From an uncultured Flavobacteriaceae bacterium (GTDB lineage Bacteria; Bacteroidota; Bacteroidia; Flavobacteriales; Flavobacteriaceae), in assembly GCA_947494565.1 (NCBI GenBank), contig CANLVG010000013.1:62001-126000 (forward strand): 64,000 nucleotides of DNA. Reading direction: 5' to 3'. Below the pieces are notes generated by a model that saw nothing but the letters and a program-made list of their open reading frames with translations, searched no databases and was not told the origin of the DNA. A program made the translations under genes and the position numbers. Positions 8,507-16,825 of the stretch are shown one piece after another (position 1 is the stretch's first letter; each line of letters starts with the position of its first letter).

Positions 8507-10498
8507 ATGAAGCCAAATCCACTACCCTATTTCATTCTTTTTATCGGTATGATTCTCTGTTCGCCAATTCACGCGCAAAATGAAGTAAAAATCGATAGCC
8601 TGAAGCTAACCCTTGAAACCGGGCAGACCGATTCAACCAAGATAGATACGTCGATAGCACTCTATCATGAATTGGTCAAAAAGGACACCACAGCAGCGTT
8701 GAAGTATCTAAACAACTCTATTTCGTTAAGTGAACAAACAGCTGATATCAATCGTCTTGCACAAGCATATCTAGCGCTTTGCAACCATTATTGGAAACGT
8801 GGCAACCTACAGCGTTCAAAGGAAGCGCTACAGCTGGTAGAAACAAAAATACCCCTGATCAGTAACAAGGAGATTGTTGCAAAATTCTATTTGGAAAAAG
8901 GTATTGTACGACATCGGGAGGGGATTTACTTGGAAGCGATCACCAATTTTCTTGAAGCAAAAAGTCTTTATGAAGTGTTGCAAGATACCCTAGCGACGTC
9001 TAAATGTCATAACAATATCGGTGGAAGTTATTGGGAAATGGACCAGCCCGATGAGGCTTTGGAATACTATCTGAACGCCATGAAGATCTTGAAATCCACG
9101 AAGGCGTACAATGAGGTTTCCTTTTCTAAAATACTGGGAAACATCGGTTTGATCTACAGACAGAAAAATCAATTCAAAGAGGCCTTGGTCTACTATGAAA
9201 AATCATTGCGCCTCAATAGAAAAAACAACATGAAACTAAGCGAGGCGATCAACCTTCAAAATATCGGGTCTTTGTATAACAACATCAAGGATTTTGATAA
9301 GGCGCTACCCTATTTTCAAGAAGCAAAAAAAGTAGCGACCGAAATCGATGATAAAATCGGGATTTTATATGCCAACCACAGTATTGGAAATCACTACAAC
9401 AGTTTAGGAGCCTATGCTAAAGGTATTCCTATTTTAAACGACAATCTTGTATTGGCCCAAGAGCTAGACAGTAATGAGGAAATCAAAAACCTAAATAAGG
9501 ATATTTCGGAGGCCTATGAAAAAAAGGGGGATTTTAAACAGGCCTTAACGTATCGGAAAACGTACGAAAAATGGGATGATAGCCTTACCAATACAAGTCA
9601 TTTACAAAAGGTCAAAGAGCTTGAACTACGTTTTGAAACCTCAAAAAAAGACAAGGAAATTGCAGTACTGACCAAGGAAAATGAGGTTCAGGAGGCCAAA
9701 TCGGAAAGGGAAGCCACCTTGCGAAACGCCCTCCTAGGCGGCCTTATTTCATTGGTCATCATAGGCTTACTCTTATTCTATACCATGCGACAACGCCTAA
9801 AAAATCAAAAAGTACTTGCTGCAAAAAATGAGGAAGTCAACAAGGCCAAACTTTCGGAGAAACTACAACATCTCGAAATGAAAGCGCTTCGCGCCCAAAT
9901 GAACCCTCATTTCTTGTTCAACAGCCTGAACTCGATCAACACCATGATTCTTAACGATGAAAACGAAAATGCGAGTAGGTACCTTTCAAAATTTTCCAAA
10001 CTCGTACGCTTACTTTTAGAAAATTCGGAACAACCTATGGTATCGCTCAAAGATGAGATGGATATGTTGGAAACCTACATTCAATTAGAGGCACTGCGGT
10101 TCAACAACAAATTGGACTATGCCATCACTATCGACAAAAACGTAGATCAAGAAAATACGCTGCTGCCCTCGATGGTCATGCAACCTTTTGTAGAAAATGC
10201 CATTTGGCACGGCCTGTTGCATAAAGAAAGTAAAGGGCTATTGACCCTGACCATTAAAGAAGAGGCGAACACCTTGCATTGTAGCATTGTGGATAATGGT
10301 GTGGGCAGGGAAAAATCGGTGACCTTAAAAAAAGAAGGGGGACTCAAAAAGAAATCGATGGGCATCAAAATAACGGTCGATCGCCTTAAAATTTTGACCG
10401 AACAGAAAATTCAAGATGTCATAAATATCATAGATTTGAAGGACGAAAACGAGAATGCGCTTGGCACTCAAGTCAACATTCAAATTCCTATTGCGTAA
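8507..10498 (+). CDS. TPR-containing LytS-family histidine kinase (module B)
   Basis: Signal peptide (ends near PIHAQ), then an array of tetratricopeptide repeats over about residues 45-360 predicted to be outside the inner membrane, a coiled-coil stretch, a single transmembrane helix (about 405-425), a second coiled coil, and a His_kinase module with MNPHFLFNSLN (His468) and an ATPase N-box ENAIWHG. This TPR-TM-kinase layout is common in Bacteroidota, and the TPR domain is thought to sense a protein or peptide partner. It starts an operon with the LytTR regulator five bases downstream. A tandem direct repeat upstream suggests that the operon is autoregulated. Confidence 0.92.
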   Translation: MKPNPLPYFILFIGMILCSPIHAQNEVKIDSLKLTLETGQTDSTKIDTSIALYHELVKKDTTAALKYLNNSISLSEQTADINRLAQAYLALCNHYWKRGNLQRSKEALQLVETKIPLISNKEIVAKFYLEKGIVRHREGIYLEAITNFLEAKSLYEVLQDTLATSKCHNNIGGSYWEMDQPDEALEYYLNAMKILKSTKAYNEVSFSKILGNIGLIYRQKNQFKEALVYYEKSLRLNRKNNMKLSEAINLQNIGSLYNNIKDFDKALPYFQEAKKVATEIDDKIGILYANHSIGNHYNSLGAYAKGIPILNDNLVLAQELDSNEEIKNLNKDISEAYEKKGDFKQALTYRKTYEKWDDSLTNTSHLQKVKELELRFETSKKDKEIAVLTKENEVQEAKSEREATLRNALLGGLISLVIIGLLLFYTMRQRLKNQKVLAAKNEEVNKAKLSEKLQHLEMKALRAQMNPHFLFNSLNSINTMILNDENENASRYLSKFSKLVRLLLENSEQPMVSLKDEMDMLETYIQLEALRFNNKLDYAITIDKNVDQENTLLPSMVMQPFVENAIWHGLLHKESKGLLTLTIKEEANTLHCSIVDNGVGREKSVTLKKEGGLKKKSMGIKITVDRLKILTEQKIQDVINIIDLKDENENALGTQVNIQIPIA

Positions 10499-10503
10499 AA
10501 CCC

Positions 10504-11247
10504 ATGATTAAAGCCATACTGATCGATGATGAAGCAAAGGCCCGACAAGGGCTTCGCCTGGTATTGGAAAAGTATTGCCCTGAAGTAGAAGTACTCGCAC
10601 TTTGCGAATCGCCCGAAATCGGGCTTGAAAAAATCGCGGCGCTACAGCCCGACCTTGTATTCTTAGACGTACAAATGCCCAAGATGTCCGGTTTCGATGT
10701 ATTGGAAAAAGTCCGGGATATCAATTTCGAGGTCATTTTCGTTACTGCCTATGACCGGTACGCCATCAAGGCCATCAAATTCAGTGCGCTCGATTACCTC
10801 TTGAAACCTGTTGATGTGGACGAACTGGTGGCTGCGGTCAATAAAATTTCCAGTAAACAACACGATAAATCCCTTCAGTATACCTCGCTGTTCAACAACG
10901 TAAAATCGGATTCGGAAAAATTAAAGCGATTGGCCATTCCGTCGGATAATGAAATTATCATGCAGCCCATTGCGGATATCATCTATTGTGAGGCGGCCAG
11001 TAGTTATACGACCCTATATTTGACCAATAAAAAAAAGATAACCGTCGCCAAAACCCTAAAGGAATTCGAAAATATACTACCGGAGAGCGATTTCTGTCGC
11101 ATTCATCACGGCACCTTGGTAAACCTGGCCCATGTGGTCAAATACGTCAAGGGTGAAGGCGGTTATGTCATTATTTCAAACGACCGGCATCTCAACGTTT
11201 CCCGAAGAAAAAAAGAGCGTTTTCTACAACAGTTGTATCAAGCCTGA
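10504..11247 (+). CDS. LytTR response regulator (module B)
   Basis: Receiver domain (acidic residues IDDE at 7-10, phosphoacceptor Asp55 in VFLDVQMP, Lys in DYLLKP) followed by a C-terminal LytTR domain (CRIHHGTLVNLAHV). Cognate partner of the TPR kinase, five bases upstream. Sites with the same bipartite repeat lie upstream of its own operon and of the lipoprotein operon that begins at 11479. It is therefore the best candidate to control both, although this is inferred from site identity and position. Confidence 0.92.
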   Translation: MIKAILIDDEAKARQGLRLVLEKYCPEVEVLALCESPEIGLEKIAALQPDLVFLDVQMPKMSGFDVLEKVRDINFEVIFVTAYDRYAIKAIKFSALDYLLKPVDVDELVAAVNKISSKQHDKSLQYTSLFNNVKSDSEKLKRLAIPSDNEIIMQPIADIIYCEAASSYTTLYLTNKKKITVAKTLKEFENILPESDFCRIHHGTLVNLAHVVKYVKGEGGYVIISNDRHLNVSRRKKERFLQQLYQA

Positions 11248-11270
11248 ATCCACCTACTGGATCTTAATTC

Positions 11271-11307
11271 TCACTTACTTCCTTAGGCATACCACTTACT
11301 AGTTTGG
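11271..11307 (+). promoter_or_regulatory. Predicted LytTR operator upstream of lipoprotein operon
   Basis: TCACTTACT at 11271-11279 and CCACTTACT at 11292-11300 are direct repeats 21 bp apart, with the second extending to CCACTTACTAGTTTGG, identical over 16 bases to the element at 8375-8390. The 12-bp spacers of the two sites differ, so only the repeat arms are conserved, as expected for a protein binding site. It is 172 bases upstream of the ATG at 11479. Confidence 0.6.
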
Positions 11308-11478
11308 CCTAAATCCCCTGAGGTTACCGACCTATTTTTACCCTCAGAATCACGAAGGTACGCGTAGTCTTGACCAAAACTACCGTATTGATTCAAACCA
11401 AAATCAGCCCCCCTAACACGAACAACATGTTTTAAAGGCTATTCCCCAAACTGTAATGTGAAACTAAAATTTAAAGTC

Positions 11479-12807
11479 ATGAAGTACTTGAAAAAAATCA
11501 AACCCGATTATCTATTTCTTTTGTTGCTGGTCATTTTGTTGGCAGCCTTGAATTCGTGTAGTGAAGACGATATTATGAAAGACCTTGAAGACCCGGCCCC
11601 TATTGGTCAGAACGACCCCGACCCTGACCCCGATCCCGACCCGGACCCAACCCCAGATCCGACGGGCACGGTAGACCCTGATGCGAATAAGGTTAGTGAA
11701 AGTTTGATTTTTAGAAATGGAGTAAAGCACGATGGCCAAATGCCAACTTCTTCAAATATAGTTGATATTGCAATTGACAGAGAGCAAATTGTTTTGGTTG
11801 AAGGTGTAGAACCAGGAATACTTTTTCGCAAGCCACCTGGCATGGTTCTACAAACTCTGTATACCTATATTCCTGGCAGTGATTCTTACCAGGAGGCTGA
11901 ATTTGAAATGGAGGTAGAAAATGATACTGTCGTATATTTTAATTTTGCCTTTGATACAAGCGGCTGGGAGCTTCCTGTAGCTTTCGAACTCGCCTTAGCG
12001 CCAATTGACGACACTGGAACACCGGTAGATGCATTTGTTGTACCAGTAGTCGTAGTTGAAACTACAGATTATAGTTCAGGGTGTTCAAACCCATTTGCCG
12101 ATGGTCCGTTGCACTTCTATTGGCGCTATCGTAAAGATCTCAATACCAATGAACATATTTACAACGGTCAGGTCATTTCATATCCCACTACTCCTACAGG
12201 TTGTTGCGGTCCTAATGGGAGCTACTTTCATGGCTGCGATCCAAAAGGCAACCAAGCCCAGGAAATCAATGCCGTGATTAAATCATGGGAACCAGAATTG
12301 GAATCCATTACTTTCTATCCTGATGGCACGGTTACCGGATATTTATTGAATAAGGGTAGTAGAAATATTGACCAAATCAATTCCGACTATTGCAATTTAA
12401 TTCCCACTTATTTGCCAGAAACAAGAGTTGACAACGTGTATAGCGGCACTTATACGTTCAACCCCAACGATTGTACCATCACCATCGACCAATTAACCGG
12501 ACAGGTAGAAGCTGTGTATAGCGAGTTTAGCGGGGATTATATTGGAGATTGGCCTAAATACATAGGTGCGGGTTTTGGATCGGGAACGACCTATCAAATT
12601 GAAGATTTTGAGCTTAATTTCCCTCCATTAGGAATAGAAATTTTTAAGAAGAACGATTATCTCTATGAACGTAGGAATAATCCCGAAACCGGTCAACCTG
12701 AAAGCTTTAGATGTTGGATAAATACAGACGGCGCCGATGCAGACCTTTGGTTCACACGCGCTAGAAAGTACGACCCCGCAGATCGTGATGGTCTTCCAAC
12801 AGACTAA
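11479..12807 (+). CDS. Surface lipoprotein with Asp-Pro linker, unknown function
   Basis: A lipoprotein signal peptide ends at LNSC; the acidic residues just after the cysteine (CSEDD) resemble the surface-export signal known for Flavobacteriia lipoproteins, so outer-surface display is likely. An Asp-Pro repeat spacer (about residues 45-62) follows, then roughly 380 residues containing paired cysteines (for example TGCCGPNGSYFHGC) that I do not recognise. The frame begins at a GTG 21 bases upstream, but ATG 11479 gives the clean signal peptide. It is the first gene of a probable operon with the LRR lipoprotein, behind a predicted LytTR operator. Confidence 0.75.
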   Translation: MKYLKKIKPDYLFLLLLVILLAALNSCSEDDIMKDLEDPAPIGQNDPDPDPDPDPDPTPDPTGTVDPDANKVSESLIFRNGVKHDGQMPTSSNIVDIAIDREQIVLVEGVEPGILFRKPPGMVLQTLYTYIPGSDSYQEAEFEMEVENDTVVYFNFAFDTSGWELPVAFELALAPIDDTGTPVDAFVVPVVVVETTDYSSGCSNPFADGPLHFYWRYRKDLNTNEHIYNGQVISYPTTPTGCCGPNGSYFHGCDPKGNQAQEINAVIKSWEPELESITFYPDGTVTGYLLNKGSRNIDQINSDYCNLIPTYLPETRVDNVYSGTYTFNPNDCTITIDQLTGQVEAVYSEFSGDYIGDWPKYIGAGFGSGTTYQIEDFELNFPPLGIEIFKKNDYLYERRNNPETGQPESFRCWINTDGADADLWFTRARKYDPADRDGLPTD

Positions 12808-12862
12808 GTTATTTGGATAAAAAGTCAATCTTAAGTTGCATCAAGTTGTAAAAATTAACATT

Positions 12863-14281
12863 ATGAAAAATAATCTATATCCATTTACCCTATTCATTTT
12901 CTCATTACTCATCTTGCAAACCGCCTGTAGCAAAGACGATGCGCCACCACCACCTGAAGAGGAAGAGGAAAAAGAAAACCCTGACAACCCAGACGGAATC
13001 GTTGACCCAAATCAAGACCCTATCGAGTCCGCCGACTATCTGGCCCTCAAAGCCCTTTACGAAGCCAATGATGGCAATACCTTAGGGTGGAATCTTGATG
13101 ATCCTAGCATGAGCAGTTGGCAAGGAGTCGGTCAAGAAAACGAAAGGGTCGTTCGTTTGGATGCGGAAGATAAAGGCTTGAAAACCTTGGTGCCCGAAAT
13201 CGGAAGTCTTGACATGCTCGAAGAGTTGAATCTTGGCAGTAACCAGTTTGAATCGATTCCCGCAGCGATGGGGCAATTGGGCAAACTTCAATACCTGCGC
13301 TTGCAAGAAAACCAATTGGACTCTATTCCTTTGGAACTAAGTGATATCACTACCTTAAAACAGTTTGGGCTGGCCAACAATAGGTTGAAAAAAATTCCTG
13401 ACGAAATCGGAAGCCTTATCAATTTAGAGGTATTGAATTTGAGTGATAATGAACTGGTCACACTTCCGGAAACCATTGGAAATCTGGTCAATCTTACTCT
13501 TTTGAATATCAAAAACAATGACCTCGCCCTGATCTCGCAAAAAATCTGTGATCTTGAAGAAAATGGATCGACCATGATCAACAAAGACAACAGGGCGCGC
13601 TGTGATTTGGTTTCTGTTCATTATGAAGCCCTGTTCGCTCTTTATGTCGCAAACCCAGGAAATACCCTTGGTTGGGATCTTGCGGATACCAGTATGCAAA
13701 GTTGGACCGGACTCACCTTTTTTCCTGACGGATCCGTTTCCCAACTCAGATTAGCCTTCACAGGGGTGACCCATATCCCAAAGGAAATCGGGGATCTTAA
13801 GGGGCTGGAATCTATCGACTTCGGTGATTTGAATATTGAGTACATCGCTCCCGAGATAGGAAACCTGACAAGTCTTGAAACCCTTTCGGCCCCCTATGCC
13901 AATATCAAGGAGTTACCAGCGGAAATTGGGAATCTTGTAAACTTGCGTCAATTGAGTCTTGATAACAATCAGCTCAAAGAACTGCCGGAAGAACTAGGCC
14001 ATTTGCCAAAACTGGAAGGACTTAATCTGCAAGACAACCTTTTGGAATCCATTCCTGATTCTTTCAGCAATCTCGTTGCACTTCATTCAGTGGCGTTATC
14101 GAATAACAAGCTGTCACAAGTACCCGAGGCATTTATTCAACTACCGGAACTCACCTCAATTTATTTTGAGGGCAACCCTCTGGCCAGCTCCTTATCGACC
14201 GCGCTATGTGACTTATATATTTCAGGGGTGTTGGCGCTTGATACCACACAAATAGCCACGTCGGGCTGCCCGACACCGTAA
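12863..14281 (+). CDS. Two-module leucine-rich-repeat surface lipoprotein
   Basis: The lipoprotein signal peptide ends at LQTAC with an acidic CSKDD export-like signal, then a Pro/Glu-rich spacer. Two homologous modules follow, starting near residues 59 and 252. Each opens with a cap (ALxALYxANxGNTLGW, then SMxSW) resembling LRR N-terminal caps and continues with leucine-rich repeats (LxxLxLxxNxLxxIPxxIGxL). Each ends with a pair of cysteines about 20 residues apart, probably a disulfide-closed C-cap. LRR proteins bind proteins or glycans; the partner is unknown. Start chosen at ATG 12863 rather than the TTG at 12836. Second gene of the operon, 55 bases after the Asp-Pro lipoprotein. Confidence 0.85.
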   Translation: MKNNLYPFTLFIFSLLILQTACSKDDAPPPPEEEEEKENPDNPDGIVDPNQDPIESADYLALKALYEANDGNTLGWNLDDPSMSSWQGVGQENERVVRLDAEDKGLKTLVPEIGSLDMLEELNLGSNQFESIPAAMGQLGKLQYLRLQENQLDSIPLELSDITTLKQFGLANNRLKKIPDEIGSLINLEVLNLSDNELVTLPETIGNLVNLTLLNIKNNDLALISQKICDLEENGSTMINKDNRARCDLVSVHYEALFALYVANPGNTLGWDLADTSMQSWTGLTFFPDGSVSQLRLAFTGVTHIPKEIGDLKGLESIDFGDLNIEYIAPEIGNLTSLETLSAPYANIKELPAEIGNLVNLRQLSLDNNQLKELPEELGHLPKLEGLNLQDNLLESIPDSFSNLVALHSVALSNNKLSQVPEAFIQLPELTSIYFEGNPLASSLSTALCDLYISGVLALDTTQIATSGCPTP

Positions 14282-14300
14282 CGATTCAAAAATCTTTAAA

Positions 14301-14900
14301 ATGAAACAGCTATTGATCAGCTATTGCTTAGCGGTTTTGGTATCCGTATTCGTTTTTCCGGAACCATTGAACGCTCAACGTACAGTAGTAAAACGTTCTA
14401 AAGTGGTCCGCAAAAGAGCCTATGTTCGCCCGGTTCGGGCAAGACGGGTTGCCCATTATCGCTATCGCGCCTTACCACGATGGGGGAGAACTGTCAGAAC
14501 TGTTGGTGCAGGTGCTATTGGAATACGATTTGGTGGAATCGGGTACCGTTTTCATAACGGTATCTGGTACCGACCAAAAGGGAAGAGATTTATCGTAGCT
14601 AGAGCACCCTTTGGCGCCCGCGTAGGTATGCTACCTGTAGGACACCTGAAATTGGCCGTAGGCCCCAATACCTACTTCTACTATTACGGTACTTACTATT
14701 CACAAACCATCGATTCAAAGGAATACCAGGTCGTAGAAGCCCCGATAGGTGCCGAGGTAGATGCCTTGCCCGAAGGGTATACCATTGTAAAAATCAATGA
14801 CAAAGCATACTACAAATTCGAGGACGCCTATTACGAGCCCCAAATCGACTCTGCGAATACGGAGCGTTATGTCGTGGTAGCATCACCTATAGCAAATTAA
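14301..14900 (+). CDS. DUF6515 family secreted protein
   Basis: The signal peptide ends near LNAQ and is followed by a very basic Arg/Val-rich stretch (about residues 26-70). A tyrosine-rich repeat domain comes next, with phrases such as GTYYSQTIDSKEYQVVEAPIG and YYKFEDAYYEP, matching the DUF6515 pattern. The family function is unknown; secretion or periplasmic location is expected. It starts 19 bases after the LRR gene, so it is probably co-transcribed with the lipoprotein operon. Confidence 0.7.
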   Translation: MKQLLISYCLAVLVSVFVFPEPLNAQRTVVKRSKVVRKRAYVRPVRARRVAHYRYRALPRWGRTVRTVGAGAIGIRFGGIGYRFHNGIWYRPKGKRFIVARAPFGARVGMLPVGHLKLAVGPNTYFYYYGTYYSQTIDSKEYQVVEAPIGAEVDALPEGYTIVKINDKAYYKFEDAYYEPQIDSANTERYVVVASPIAN

Positions 14901-14944
14901 AACGATACATTGGATACTACGGCATATACTTTAACAGCAGTTTT

Positions 14945-15403
14945 ATGAACCTCATGACGGCATCTTTTGAAATGGCATCGTTGGAATCCATACCCCACAT
15001 TTTGGCTATGATGGAAGCATTCAATGCTATTGACCACTATCCTTTCCATCGGGAACGAACAGAAAAGATCTTAGCCGACTTTTTAGGCACTACCGAACTG
15101 GGTAAGCTCTGGCTCATACGTATTGATGGTGAACTGATAGGATACATTGTTTTAACTTTCGGCTTCAGTTTTGAATACAAAGGTAAGGATGCATTCATTG
15201 ATGAGTTCTTTATCAAGAAAGGTTTCAGGAATAGGGGTATCGGGAAGAAAACACTTGAATTTGCGCTATCCGAAGCAAAAAAAATGAATGTCAAAGCCCT
15301 ACACTTGGAAGTGGAAAACCACAATCGGGCAAGCCGACTGTACAAAAAAATCGGATTTGCCCCTTCCCAACGCACACTACTGACAAAGCGTTTGAAGCGT
15401 TAA
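14945..15403 (+). CDS. GNAT family N-acetyltransferase
   Basis: A single GNAT domain of 152 residues. The acetyl-CoA-binding loop is visible as FRNRGIGKKTLEFA, and the C-terminal NHNRASRLYKKIGF is typical of the family. It transfers an acetyl group from acetyl-CoA to an amine; the substrate cannot be read from sequence. No signal peptide. An alternative ATG lies three codons in. It is 44 bases after the DUF6515 gene and may be the last gene of that transcript. Confidence 0.8.
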   Translation: MNLMTASFEMASLESIPHILAMMEAFNAIDHYPFHRERTEKILADFLGTTELGKLWLIRIDGELIGYIVLTFGFSFEYKGKDAFIDEFFIKKGFRNRGIGKKTLEFALSEAKKMNVKALHLEVENHNRASRLYKKIGFAPSQRTLLTKRLKR

Positions 15404-15466
15404 CTATTCACAGCCTCCTTTTGAAGGATCTATTCAAAATAGCATCTATTTGCTTTTTGTGCGCTG

Positions 15467-16618
15467 TTATTCCTGTTTCAATTGCTCTAATACTTTCTTT
15501 CCATTTTCATTTTCCGGATTCAGTTCAACCGATTTCCCGTACATTTTGATGGCTTCCGCTTTCCGATTCGCTTTCAATAGCGCTTCGCCATTACTGTCAT
15601 AGGCATTCGAACTTTCCGGATACAGCATCGTATTTAATTTAAAGACTTCCAAGGCCTTTTCAAGTTCTTCATTCCCCAGCAAGGCATAGCCCCATTCATT
15701 CAAATCATTTTCCGAATGTTTATTTTCTAGTTCTATTTTTTTCGCCTCGATCGCTAGTTCAATGGCATTGTCCTGGGCTTTTTTTAATAACGCAATTTGC
15801 TCGTTTTCGTCAAGTGTTTCCGAGTAGGCCTTTATAATCGTGTTGATGATCAACCCAGGGTTATCCTTAAAGATATAATGACCGCTTCCCTCCGCAATAA
15901 GTTCAACTCGATTGGATTCGGCATCCACAAAATCTTTATGGACCTTTTTGATGAGGGCCCAATATTCATCAGGAAAACCTCTGTTGATCGGTGAAATAAT
16001 ATCGATCACGGGAACATTCGAAGGAAAATCGATTTTGCGTAGTACCTGAACGGTTTCAGGATAGTTTTTTACCAAGTAATAGATGCCTAGCGTTTCAGGA
16101 CTTTTCGGAGGGGCTTGCTCCGCCGCCATTATTTTCAGTACCTCGTCTGTATACACGCCTACCAAATTTGCATCAATGCGTACCACATACTTCACCTTGT
16201 CAGGGTGGCGTGAGGCATAAAGCGTTGTATAGAACCCCCCGTAGGAATGTGGTACTAGAATGATTTCTTTGTCAAAACCCAGTTTTGAAAGACCGGTCTC
16301 CAGTTCTTTCATCCCATTTGCAATTCCAAAATCCGAATCGTTTTTTAAATTTGGATTTAATTCACTTGTTCCAAATCCGGAACGATCATAGGTAATCAAT
16401 GTAGTACCGGTCACCTGATGGATTTTTTCCAATATATTGTCCCAAATAGCACCATCATTACCGGCACCCGCCTCAAAAAGAATGGGAGTCCCCTCCCCCT
16501 TCAATAGTTTAAAATGCATGTGATAGCCCCCAACATCTACTAATGTATCTAAGCTTTGCGCATGTAGTGTTAGGGATAAAAAGAAAAACAATAGGAATTT
16601 AACATAGAGATATCTCAT
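15467..16618 (-). CDS. Secreted alpha/beta hydrolase with C-terminal TPR
   Basis: The signal peptide ends near LHAQ. An alpha/beta-hydrolase fold of about 250 residues follows, with oxyanion-type loop FEAGAGNDG, nucleophile elbow VPHSYGG (Ser) and a likely catalytic His in GSGHYIF. The C-terminal 100 residues form TPR-like helices (WGYALLGNEELEKALEVF, then SNAYDSNGEALLKANRK). Hydrolase/TPR fusions are common in Flavobacteriia and are usually annotated as esterases or peptidases. It lies downstream of the M20 amidohydrolase on the same strand with a 207-base gap, so it may have its own promoter. Substrate unknown. Confidence 0.8.
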   Translation of the reverse strand: MRYLYVKFLLFFFLSLTLHAQSLDTLVDVGGYHMHFKLLKGEGTPILFEAGAGNDGAIWDNILEKIHQVTGTTLITYDRSGFGTSELNPNLKNDSDFGIANGMKELETGLSKLGFDKEIILVPHSYGGFYTTLYASRHPDKVKYVVRIDANLVGVYTDEVLKIMAAEQAPPKSPETLGIYYLVKNYPETVQVLRKIDFPSNVPVIDIISPINRGFPDEYWALIKKVHKDFVDAESNRVELIAEGSGHYIFKDNPGLIINTIIKAYSETLDENEQIALLKKAQDNAIELAIEAKKIELENKHSENDLNEWGYALLGNEELEKALEVFKLNTMLYPESSNAYDSNGEALLKANRKAEAIKMYGKSVELNPENENGKKVLEQLKQE

Positions 16619-16825
16619 CTGGCCTGTGGTTTAAAGTTTAATTGCTATACGACAAGTGTTCTCCATAAATCTGGGAACACGATAGAAAATTAAAGCCCAC
16701 ACATTTAGTGCCACGATTGTAGCGGGTCTACAATGTTTCACCAAACGGCAGGCAATCAAGACGAATAGAGAAGGCTTTAAACTCCTTACTATTCCTATTT
16801 TTAAGGCCATTTCAAAACACTACGT

